A stretch of 7,997 bases of DNA from positions 1 to 7,997 of the forward strand of contig DATHUR010000055.1 in the NCBI GenBank assembly GCA_035462025.1, given 5' to 3'. This DNA comes from Egicoccus sp035462025 (GTDB lineage: Bacteria; Actinomycetota; Nitriliruptoria; Nitriliruptorales; Nitriliruptoraceae). Each line of letters opens with the position of its first letter. Positions within the stretch are counted from its first letter, which is position 1. The notes beneath the pieces were generated by a model. The model made no database searches. It was given only the letters and a program-made list of their open reading frames with translations, and had not been told where the DNA came from. Below are positions 1-6,332 of the stretch, piece by piece. Both the position numbers and the translations under genes were made by a program.

Positions 1-330
1 CAACTGCTGTGCCACGAGCTGCGCCGGCCCGCCGGAAGCGATCCGGTGGGATCGGTCGTGGCGATCCGTCTGGGAGATCGACTCGTCCACGCCGCGTCGG
101 TAGCCGTCGAGCGTGGCCAATCGGGGAACGTCCGCACCGACCATGGCAACGGCATGGAGTACGTGACGGACACCTTCGGGGTGAGCGGCGGGGGCGTGCC
201 GTTCGGTCTGTGGTCCACGGCGTCCCTCGACGTGCCACCGATCGAGTTCGAGTTCCACTCGCCCACCGGTGAGTCGGAGCCCGTGATCGTCGAGGCGCCC
301 GAGCCGGTGCCGGCGGAGGTTGCGGGCTGA
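1..330 (+). CDS. C-terminal part of an unrecognised protein (5' end outside window)
   Basis: The reading frame is open from base 1 to a TGA at 328-330, giving 109 visible residues. I do not recognise the family. The visible part has no membrane segment or signal peptide and looks like a beta-rich soluble domain (alternating hydrophobics such as IEFEFH near residues 81-86), ending in an acidic, proline-rich tail (EAPEPVPAE). Third positions are mostly G or C, supporting this frame over the arginine-rich overlapping frame. A GTG at 46 has a plausible GGAAG ribosome site at 34-38, so a complete 94-residue protein is possible. The open frame upstream makes a partial gene more likely. A/T-ending codons are commoner than in its neighbours (16 of 109 by hand count). 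It is separated from the next gene by 149 bases and is probably a different transcription unit. Function unknown. Confidence 0.6.
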   Translation, partial: QLLCHELRRPAGSDPVGSVVAIRLGDRLVHAASVAVERGQSGNVRTDHGNGMEYVTDTFGVSGGGVPFGLWSTASLDVPPIEFEFHSPTGESEPVIVEAPEPVPAEVAG

Positions 331-365
331 TCGTCGTGGGCTGCGTGGGGGGACTGCTTCCTTCG

Positions 366-379
366 TGCAACCGTTTCCG
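366..379. promoter_or_regulatory. Candidate LacI-family operator-like site
   Basis: The sequence TGCAACCGTTTCCG has the AA-N-CG-N-TT core typical of LacI/GalR-family operators around a central CG, but the outer positions are only partly symmetric. It lies about 50 bases upstream of a possible -35 box and 100 bases upstream of the transporter start. This is a motif-by-eye call; no LacI-type regulator is encoded in the window. Confidence 0.25.
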
Positions 380-415
380 GTGACCGAATCGGAAGGGAGC
401 AATCCGGCGGCGTGC

Positions 416-444
416 TTGACGGTGTCGTGACGCTCGGCGAGGGT
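416..444 (+). promoter_or_regulatory. Possible sigma-70-type promoter for the transporter operon
   Basis: TTGACG at 416-421 is a good -35 match. Seventeen bases downstream, GAGGGT at 439-444 keeps only the A at the second and the T at the sixth position of a -10 box, so it is weak. The placement, 36 bases before the start codon at 480, fits a promoter for the three-gene operon. No better -10 element is visible in the gap. Confidence 0.25.
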
Positions 445-450
445 TCGCCG
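435..450. repeat. Perfect 6-bp inverted repeat upstream of the transporter gene
   Basis: CGGCGA at 435-440 and TCGCCG at 445-450 are perfect reverse complements separated by GGGT. The repeat overlaps the possible -10 region and ends 29 bases before the start codon. It could be a regulator site or a small 5' leader hairpin. No T-run follows, so it does not look like a terminator for the upstream gene. In DNA this GC-rich it could also be chance. Confidence 0.35.
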
Positions 451-467
451 GCCGCGGGGGCGGACAC

Positions 468-472
468 GGGAG
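468..472 (+). promoter_or_regulatory. Ribosome binding site of the transporter gene
   Basis: GGGAG lies seven bases before the ATG at 480 and supports that start for the transporter. Confidence 0.5.
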
Positions 473-479
473 CGTCGAG

Positions 480-1835
480 ATGGCACGGGCCGGTACGAGC
501 AGGCTCTCGCGCGGGACCTACCTCGGCTACGGCGTCGGTTCGGTCGGCACCGGCATCTTCTCGACCGTCCCGGGCCTGCTGCTGCTGACCTTCCTGGTCC
601 GGCAGTTGCAGGTGCCCGCGGCGATCGCCGGCCTGGTCGTCCTGGTACCGCGCCTGTGGGACGTGGTGACCGACCCGTTCGTCGGCTCGCTGTCGGACCG
701 CACCCGTTCGCGGTGGGGACCGCGACGGCCGTGGCTGCTGGCCGGCGCCATGACCCTGCCGGTCACGTTCGCCCTTCTATTCCGCGTCCCCGACCTCAGC
801 GGGCGTCCCGCCGCGTGGTACGTGCTGGCGATCTACGTGCTCGGTACCAGCGCGTTCACCGTGTTCCAGGTCCCGTACGTGGCCATGCCCGCCGAGATGA
901 CCCACGACTACGACGAGCGCACCACCATCATCTCGTGGCGGATCGCGCTGCTGACCGTCGGCATACTCGTCGCGGGCGGCCTCGCCCCCGAGATCGTCGC
1001 CGCGGGTGGCGGTGGTCGCGACGGGTACGGGCTGATGGGCCTGGTCGTCGGTGCCGTGCTGTTCGCCGCGCTGCTCGCCAGCTTCCTCGGCACGGCCCGG
1101 GCTCCCGTCGAGGAGCCGGTGCCGGCCACGGCCGGCTTCCGCGAGCAGTTGCGGGCCGCTGCCGGCAACCGGGCGTTCTTCGTGCTGCTCGGCTGCTTCG
1201 TGATCCAGGCGCTGGGCGTCGGTGCGATGCTGGCCGGCGTCGACTTCTTCGCCGCCTATGTGCTCGAGGACCCCGACCAGACCTCGATCCTGTTCGTCTG
1301 CCTGGTCGGCCCGGCGCTGGTGACGATGCCGCTGTGGAACTGGGTCGGTCACCGGTTCGGCAAGCGGACCGGCTACGTGGCCTGCTCGGTCGTGTTCGCG
1401 CTCGGGGGCCTGTCGCTGATCACCGCTTCGGCCGACCGGCTGTGGCTGGTCTACCTCCAGGTGTTCGTCATGGGGACGGCCTACGCCGGCACCCAGTTGT
1501 TCCCCTTCGCGATGCTGCCCGACGCGATCGACCTCGACACCGTCCGCACCGGGATGCACCGTGCCGGTGCGTTCACCGGCGTGTGGACCGCAGGCGAGAA
1601 GGCCGGCATGGCGATCGGCCCGGCCGTGTACGCCATGATCCTGGCGGTGACCGGGTTCGTCGAGACCGAGTCGGGCGCGATCGTCGACCAGCCCGCCGCC
1701 GCGATCACGGGGGTCCTGGTCGGATTCGCGGTCGTGCCGGCGGTGCTGGTACTGCTCGGCCTGCTGTTCCTGCGTCGCTACGACCTCGACGCCGAAGCCG
1801 TCGCCACGTTCTCGAGAGACAGGACGCCCGCGTGA
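480..1835 (+). CDS. GPH-family MFS transporter (sugar:cation symporter superfamily, MFS_2)
   Basis: A 451-residue inner-membrane protein with about 12 hydrophobic segments, the usual length for the glycoside-pentoside-hexuronide (MelB-like) family. The family signatures are visible: YGVGSVGTGIF near residues 17-27; RLWDVVTDPFVGSLSDRTRS at 58-77 followed by RWGPRRPWLL at 78-87, the cation-site helix and first cytoplasmic loop; PYVAMPAEMTHDYDERT at 132-148; and LPDAIDLDTVRTGMHRAG at 346-363, leading into the GVWTAGEKAG helix. Family members couple uptake of sugars or other organic solutes to H+ or Na+; the eukaryotic relative MFSD2A carries lysophospholipids, so the substrate need not be a sugar. 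The ATG at 480 has a GGGAG ribosome site seven bases upstream. The stop overlaps the GTG of the PLP enzyme by four bases, so the two are probably translationally coupled, and the enzyme may act on the transported compound. The family is clear; the substrate is not. Confidence 0.9.
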   Translation: MARAGTSRLSRGTYLGYGVGSVGTGIFSTVPGLLLLTFLVRQLQVPAAIAGLVVLVPRLWDVVTDPFVGSLSDRTRSRWGPRRPWLLAGAMTLPVTFALLFRVPDLSGRPAAWYVLAIYVLGTSAFTVFQVPYVAMPAEMTHDYDERTTIISWRIALLTVGILVAGGLAPEIVAAGGGGRDGYGLMGLVVGAVLFAALLASFLGTARAPVEEPVPATAGFREQLRAAAGNRAFFVLLGCFVIQALGVGAMLAGVDFFAAYVLEDPDQTSILFVCLVGPALVTMPLWNWVGHRFGKRTGYVACSVVFALGGLSLITASADRLWLVYLQVFVMGTAYAGTQLFPFAMLPDAIDLDTVRTGMHRAGAFTGVWTAGEKAGMAIGPAVYAMILAVTGFVETESGAIVDQPAAAITGVLVGFAVVPAVLVLLGLLFLRRYDLDAEAVATFSRDRTPA

Positions 1836-3289
1836 CCCTCCCGACCACCGGCCTGTCCCGCGACGAGGTGTTCGCCCGCCTCGACGCGATGCGCAAGGGC
1901 GACCTCGACTCACGCGGTGGCCGGACCTGGGCCTACGTCTACGACAGCGGGCGCGCCGAGGTCGACGAGGTCGGCGGCCAGGCCTACCTCGCGTTCCTGC
2001 ACGAGAACGGCCTCGACCCGACGGTGTTCCCCAGCGTCCTGGCGATGGAGAACGACGTGGTCGGCATCGCCGCCGCCCACCTCGGCGGCGACGAGCACAC
2101 GGTCGGCAGCTTCACCAGCGGCGGGACCGAGAGTTGCATGCTGGCCGTCAAGGCCGCCCGCGACCGGTTCCGCGAACGTCGCGGTCACGACCTCCGCGCC
2201 CAGATCGTGCTGCCCGACAGCGCCCACGCGGCCTTCAGCAAGGCGGCCCACTACTTCGATCTCGAGGAGGTCCGCGTCCCGATCGACCCGGTCACGTTCG
2301 CCGCCGACGTCGACGCCGTCGCCGCGGCGATCACCGACCGGACCGCGATCGTGGTCGGGTCGGCACCGCAGTACGCCCACGGCGTGATGGACCCGATCGA
2401 GGATCTCGCCGTACTCGGCCTCGAACGCGACGTGTGGTTGCACGTCGATGCGTGCATCGGCGGCTGGCTGCTGCCCTACGCGCGCCGCCTCGGGGTCGAG
2501 GTGACGCCTTTCGACTTCCGCGTCCCGGGTGTCGACTCGATCTCGGTCGACCTGCACAAGTACGCCTACTGCCCCAAGGGCGCCTCGATCGTGCTGTACC
2601 GCGACACCTACCTGCGCCGACACCAGTTCTTCGCCTACGCCGACTGGTCGGGCTACACGATCATCAACCCGACGATGCAGTCGACCAAGTCGGCCGGGCC
2701 GCTGGCGGCCGCATGGGCGACGCTGCACTTCGTCGGCGACGACGGCTACCTCGACATCGCCCGCCGGACGGCGGACGCGACCCGCCGGCTGATCGACGGG
2801 ATCGGCCGGATCGACGGGCTCGAGGTGCTCGGCGACCCGCGCCTGTCGCTGGTCGCCGCCCACGCCCCGTCGTTCGGGGTGTTCGAGGTGGTGGACGAGA
2901 TGAAGCGGCGCGGCTGGTACGTCCAGCCGCAACTCGCCCACCGCAACTCGCCCGCCAACGTCCACTTCTCGGTGACCGCGACCTCGGACGCGGTGGTCGA
3001 CGCCATGCTCGACGACCTCGCGGCGTCGTGCGAGGTCGCGCGCGGCATCGAGGTCCCCGAGGAGGCCACCGCGTTCCTCGATGCGCTGCGTGGCTTGGAC
3101 CCGGATGCGTTCACGCCCGAGATGTACGCCGGGATGCTGGCCGCCGCCGGGCTCGGCGGCGACGACGTGCTGCCCGAGGACATGGCGTCGATCAACGCGA
3201 TGCTCGACGCGCTGCACCCGAAGCTACGCGAGCAACTGCTGATCGCCTTCCTCGGCGGGCTGTTCCACCCGACCGGAGCGGACGCGTGA
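1832..3289 (+). CDS. PLP-dependent lyase resembling sphingosine-1-phosphate lyase
   Basis: A 485-residue fold-type I PLP enzyme of the group II decarboxylase/S1P-lyase family, soluble and without the N-terminal membrane anchor of eukaryotic S1P lyase. Visible landmarks: FTSGGTES at 94-101 (phosphate-binding loop), SAHAAFSKAAHYF at 130-142 with His132 expected to stack on PLP, HVDACIGG at 204-211 with Asp206 facing the pyridine nitrogen, and DLHKYAYCPKG at 240-250 with Lys243 as the Schiff-base lysine. As I recall human SGPL1, the match runs on through APQYAHGVMDPIEDL, FDFRVPGV and the DW-G-Y-PT segment (271-281). There the family's G-S-R-P-G motif reads S-T-K-S-A (284-288), replacing the Arg with Lys286. 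S1P lyases cleave phosphorylated long-chain bases to an aldehyde and phosphoethanolamine; this substrate is unproven. The GTG start overlaps the transporter stop (GTGA) and has AGGA at 1821-1824. An amino-acid decarboxylase role is the main alternative. Confidence 0.85.
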   Translation: MTLPTTGLSRDEVFARLDAMRKGDLDSRGGRTWAYVYDSGRAEVDEVGGQAYLAFLHENGLDPTVFPSVLAMENDVVGIAAAHLGGDEHTVGSFTSGGTESCMLAVKAARDRFRERRGHDLRAQIVLPDSAHAAFSKAAHYFDLEEVRVPIDPVTFAADVDAVAAAITDRTAIVVGSAPQYAHGVMDPIEDLAVLGLERDVWLHVDACIGGWLLPYARRLGVEVTPFDFRVPGVDSISVDLHKYAYCPKGASIVLYRDTYLRRHQFFAYADWSGYTIINPTMQSTKSAGPLAAAWATLHFVGDDGYLDIARRTADATRRLIDGIGRIDGLEVLGDPRLSLVAAHAPSFGVFEVVDEMKRRGWYVQPQLAHRNSPANVHFSVTATSDAVVDAMLDDLAASCEVARGIEVPEEATAFLDALRGLDPDAFTPEMYAGMLAAAGLGGDDVLPEDMASINAMLDALHPKLREQLLIAFLGGLFHPTGADA

Positions 3290-3495
3290 GCGCGGCGTCC
3301 GTGCTGCTCGCCTCCGAGACATCCGGAGGCGGGAGCGGCTTCGGGCTGGTCGTCGTGCTCGCGATCATCGGGGTACTCGGCTGGGTGGTGGCGCGCTCGA
3401 TGCAGCGCCAGCGCGACTACGAACGCCGACTACGCGATCACCCCGACGGCATCCACGGTCGCCGGCCCGAGCCGCCTGAACCCGACGACGACTGA
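3286..3495 (+). CDS. Small single-pass membrane protein, unknown function
   Basis: A predicted 69-residue protein starting at a GTG that overlaps the PLP-enzyme stop by four bases (GTGA), with GGAG at 3275-3278 seven bases upstream. A short Ser/Gly-rich N terminus (residues 1-19) precedes one hydrophobic helix at about 20-36 (FGLVVVLAIIGVLGWVV). A strongly charged tail follows, basic just after the membrane (ARSMQRQRDYERRLR, 36-50) and ending in proline and acidic residues (PEPPEPDDD). By the positive-inside rule the tail is cytoplasmic. I recognise no family. The good ribosome site, start/stop overlap and sensible membrane topology support a real gene rather than a chance frame. It could anchor or assist the enzyme or transporter encoded upstream, but nothing in the sequence proves that. 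An in-frame GTG at 3301 is a less likely start because it lacks a comparable ribosome site. Confidence 0.7.
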   Translation: MSAASVLLASETSGGGSGFGLVVVLAIIGVLGWVVARSMQRQRDYERRLRDHPDGIHGRRPEPPEPDDD

Positions 3496-3523
3496 CCGCG
3501 ACCGGCCCCCGCCCTGCGTGTGA

Positions 3524-5401
3524 TCAGTCGAGGTGACGGTACGGAGCCGGCGGCAGGCGCCAGATGCGGGCGGTGGGGCCGTCCGTGCCCGGCAGGTGGG
3601 CGATGCCGCCGGCGACGTCCAGCGGCCGGTGGCCGAGGAGCGGCGCCGGTGCGGCGCCGTCGTCGAGGTGGAGCAGCGCGGCGTCGAGTCGGACCGGTTC
3701 GGAACCGGACCGGGCGAGGTGCACCAGCACCCGTTCGGCGGGATGTTCGCGCAGGTAGACCAATGCGTCGTCGCCGAGGTGGACCCAGCGCAGGCCGCCG
3801 TGGCGCAGCGCCACCGAGGTCCGGCGCAGCGCGGTCAGCCGGGTCACGAGCTCGAGCGTGTCGCGGTCCCAGCGCTCGGGGTGCCCCCAGGGCATCGGCG
3901 CGCGGCCCTGTTCGTTCGAGTCGCCGCCGAGGCCGATCTCGTCGCCGTAGTAGATCGACGGCACACCGGGGAAGGTCAGCATCCAGGCCAGGCCGACGTG
4001 CCGGCGGTCGCGGTCGCCGGCCACGATCGCCCATCGGGCCGTGTCGTGCGAGCCGAGCAGCGACAGCGAGTGCACCACGCTGCGCCACGGCAACTGGCCG
4101 CGCACGAGGTCGAGCCCGCGTGCGACGGCGGCGCCGCCCCGTATGGCGAGCGGCACCGGCATCCCGAGTGCATCGACGGACACGTCGGGGTCGCGCAGCC
4201 AACTCCAGGCGGCGCGGGTGAAGCCGAGGTAGTCCATCGTCCCGTGCCAGCCCGCACCCTGCAGGTCGGCGGTGGCGTCGTGGCAGTGCTCGGCGAGCAG
4301 GTAGACCTCGTCGCCGCGGACGTCGCGCATCGTCTGCAGCAGGATCCGCTGCAGGTCGGCGGCGAGGTCGAGCGTGCCGGATCGGCCGGCGACGTTGGCG
4401 GCGTCGACCCGCCAGCCGTCGAGCGCGAACGGTTCGCGCAGCCAGCGTGCGGCGACCGAGTCCGGGCCCTCGTACAGGCGCCGGCGCAGTTCGCGGCTGC
4501 GGTGGTCGAACTTGGGCAACGTGGGCACACCGGCCCAGGCCTGTGCCCGGCCACCGGGCCGGTCCTGCCACAGGTAGAAGCCGGCCTCGACCCCGTCCGG
4601 GTCGGCGAGCGCCGCCCGGAACCACGGGTGCTGGTCGCCGGAATGGTTCAGCGTCAGGTCACCGATCAGGTGCATCCCGCAGGCGTGCAACGCCGCCGAC
4701 AACGCGGCCAGCGCCGCGTCGCCGCCGAGCAACGGGTCGACGTGGTCGAAGTCGCTGGCGTTGTAGCGGTGGTTCTGCGGCGCCGGGAAGACCGGGTTGA
4801 GGTAGACGCCGGTCACGCCGAGCGCCTCGAGGTGGTCGAGGTGGGCGGTCACGCCGGACAGGTCGCCGCCGTACAACTGCCGCATGGCGGCCGGCCCGCG
4901 TGGTGCGACCGGGTCGTGCCAGTCCGCCGGTTGTGCCCAGTCGGGCCAGTCGACCTCGTCGGCGCCGCGGGAGAAGCGGTCGGGGAACACCTGGTAGAGC
5001 ACGCTGTCGGCGACCCAGGCGGGCGGCGGCGGGGTGGCGACCAGTGCGAAGTCCCACGTGTCGGCGACCTCGTGGTGGTGGACGCCGGCCTGGGTCAGCC
5101 ACCGCTGGCCGCCGGCACCGTCGATCAGGAACCGGTAGTGCGAGGTGGGGTTGACGACCTCCACCTCGGCCTCGTAGAGGTCGACCGCACCGTGGGTCCC
5201 GACGCGCGTGGCAGGTGCGTAGCCCGGCTCGGTGTCGGGGGTCGTGCGTACGTGGACCGTGTCGACCTCGGCGGCGTGCGGGACCTCGACGCGGACGCGG
5301 ACCCGGTCGCCCAACGACGGTGCGGCGACGGGGCGGCCGGCAGCGGTGGCCACGTAGGCCGGGGAGCCGTCGTGGCGCGGCTGCGCGAGCAGGTCCGACA
5401 C
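3524..5401 (-). CDS. malZ: MalZ-like maltodextrin glucosidase (GH13 family)
   Basis: A 625-residue cytoplasmic alpha-amylase-family hydrolase with no signal peptide. Residues about 20-125 form an N-terminal beta domain (CBM34/MalZ-like), the catalytic barrel spans about 130-530, and a C-terminal beta domain follows. GH13 regions: DLTLNH at 248-253; GWRVDAANV at 329-337 with nucleophile Asp333; LLAEHCHD at 368-375 with acid/base Glu371; LLGSHDTAR at 448-456 with Asp453; and LPKFD at 295-299. All three catalytic acids are present. Compared with E. coli MalZ as I recall it (604 residues), long stretches agree: YQVFPDRFSR, YGGDLSGV, GVTGVYLNPVF, LNHSGDQH, GVPSIYYGDEIGL. MalZ removes glucose from the reducing end of maltodextrins; a neopullulanase or cyclomaltodextrinase activity is the alternative. 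The Gly usual before the acid/base Glu is Ala370. The GTG start is one base after the malG stop, so this is the last gene of the malF-malG operon. Confidence 0.85.
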   Translation of the reverse strand: MSDLLAQPRHDGSPAYVATAAGRPVAAPSLGDRVRVRVEVPHAAEVDTVHVRTTPDTEPGYAPATRVGTHGAVDLYEAEVEVVNPTSHYRFLIDGAGGQRWLTQAGVHHHEVADTWDFALVATPPPPAWVADSVLYQVFPDRFSRGADEVDWPDWAQPADWHDPVAPRGPAAMRQLYGGDLSGVTAHLDHLEALGVTGVYLNPVFPAPQNHRYNASDFDHVDPLLGGDAALAALSAALHACGMHLIGDLTLNHSGDQHPWFRAALADPDGVEAGFYLWQDRPGGRAQAWAGVPTLPKFDHRSRELRRRLYEGPDSVAARWLREPFALDGWRVDAANVAGRSGTLDLAADLQRILLQTMRDVRGDEVYLLAEHCHDATADLQGAGWHGTMDYLGFTRAAWSWLRDPDVSVDALGMPVPLAIRGGAAVARGLDLVRGQLPWRSVVHSLSLLGSHDTARWAIVAGDRDRRHVGLAWMLTFPGVPSIYYGDEIGLGGDSNEQGRAPMPWGHPERWDRDTLELVTRLTALRRTSVALRHGGLRWVHLGDDALVYLREHPAERVLVHLARSGSEPVRLDAALLHLDDGAAPAPLLGHRPLDVAGGIAHLPGTDGPTARIWRLPPAPYRHLD

Positions 5402-5402
5402 C

Positions 5403-6332
5403 TCAGCCCTTCACGCCGCCGGCGGTCAGGCCGGAGACGATCCAGCGCTGCAGGAACAGAAACAGCGTGAGGGTCGGGATCGACCCGATCAGCGCGCCGG
5501 CGGCGAACGGGCCCCACTGCTGGCCGTAGTTCTGGTCGATGAAGCGGTACAGGCCGGTCGCCAGGGTCTGGTTGGTGTCGGCCTGGCCGAGCAGGATGCT
5601 GGCCAGGATGAACTCGTTGAACAGGAACACGAACGACAGCAGCCCGGCGACCACCAGGATCGGCGCCGACAACGGCAGGATGATCCGGACGAACACCTGG
5701 CCGTGGGTGGCGCCGTCGACCCGGGCGGACTCGTCGAGTTCCTTCGGGATGGTGTCGAAGAAGCCCTTCATCAGCCACGTGTTCGCGCCGAGCGCACCGC
5801 CGAGGTAGACCAGGAACAGTCCGAGTTGCGTGCCGAACCCGATCATCGGGAAGTAACCGCGCACGTTGACCATGAACAGAAAGATCGCGACCTGCGCCAG
5901 CAGTTGCGGGAACATCTGGATCAGCAGGACGGCGAGCAGGCCGACGCGCCGGCCGCTGAACCGCAGCCGGCTGAACGCGTAGGCGGCCATGGCCGACAGC
6001 ATCATGTTCGCCGCGGCGGCGCCGCCCGCGATCTTGAGCGAGTTGGTCATCCAGGTCCAGAACGGCGTCGAGTCGAGCAGGGTCGAGTAGTTCTGCGTCG
6101 TGACGACGGTCGGGACCAGCTGTGAACTACGCAGCGTCTGCGACGGCGACACCGACGCGACGAAGACGAAGTAGACCGGCATCAGCGCGAACAGCACGCC
6201 GACGACCGCGACGAGGTAGCGCCAGCCGAGGTCGCGGAAGCGCCGGCCGCGTGGCGAGCGGCCCACGGTGACGGCGTCGCGGGTCCGGGCGCGTGTGGCG
6301 CCGGTGACGGCGATGGGGTGGTCGGCAGCCAT
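5403..6332 (-). CDS. malG: Maltose/maltodextrin ABC transporter permease MalG
   Basis: A 309-residue inner-membrane permease, slightly longer than E. coli MalG (296). After a basic cytoplasmic N terminus of about 35 residues there are six predicted helices near 37-61, 96-120, 131-154, 165-188, 222-247 and 275-300. The cytoplasmic EAA loop, where the ATPase docks, is ELDESARVDGATHGQVFVRI at 198-217, ending in ILP, with the invariant Gly207. The C terminus, RWIVSGLTAGGVKG, is almost the same as in E. coli MalG as I recall it; that tail is known to reach into the MalK dimer. With MalF it forms the channel for maltose and maltodextrins. The start ATG overlaps the malF stop by one base (TGATG), with GGAGG ten bases upstream. 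The MalZ-like gene begins one base after its stop. Confidence 0.93.
   Translation of the reverse strand: MAADHPIAVTGATRARTRDAVTVGRSPRGRRFRDLGWRYLVAVVGVLFALMPVYFVFVASVSPSQTLRSSQLVPTVVTTQNYSTLLDSTPFWTWMTNSLKIAGGAAAANMMLSAMAAYAFSRLRFSGRRVGLLAVLLIQMFPQLLAQVAIFLFMVNVRGYFPMIGFGTQLGLFLVYLGGALGANTWLMKGFFDTIPKELDESARVDGATHGQVFVRIILPLSAPILVVAGLLSFVFLFNEFILASILLGQADTNQTLATGLYRFIDQNYGQQWGPFAAGALIGSIPTLTLFLFLQRWIVSGLTAGGVKG
5407..5411 (-). promoter_or_regulatory. Ribosome binding site deciding the GTG start of the GH13 gene
   Basis: AAGGG on the minus strand lies five bases before the GTG at 5401-5399, inside the last codons of malG. It supports the GTG start, and its position suggests the glucosidase is translated by ribosomes finishing malG. 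Confidence 0.5.

Noticed and set aside
9..272. A plus-strand 87-codon frame overlapping the partial first gene
   Set aside because: It is extremely arginine-rich and motif-free, whereas the overlapping frame has G/C-ending codons and a normal amino-acid balance.
656..1831. The in-frame open extension upstream of the PLP enzyme, which would give an 877-residue protein
   Set aside because: The extension is arginine/proline-rich and overlaps the transporter gene in another frame. Homology to S1P lyase begins only after the GTG at 1832, which has its own ribosome site.
1910..3217. A 435-codon minus-strand open frame opposite the PLP enzyme
   Set aside because: Composition is rich in R, V, G, D and H without motifs, while the opposite strand encodes an intact PLP enzyme; this is a GC-driven shadow.
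3496..3523. A possible bidirectional terminator between the convergent operons
   Set aside because: The 28 bases hold a GGCCCCCGCCC run and the palindrome TGATCA at its right edge, but no stable stem-loop with a T-run on either strand. Termination may be Rho-dependent or lie within the flanking genes.
3533..5470. A 645-codon open frame on the plus strand opposite the GH13 gene
   Set aside because: The minus-strand frame has complete GH13 catalytic motifs. The plus-strand product is low-complexity (V, R, G, A, Q rich) with no recognisable domain, as expected for an antisense shadow in GC-rich DNA.
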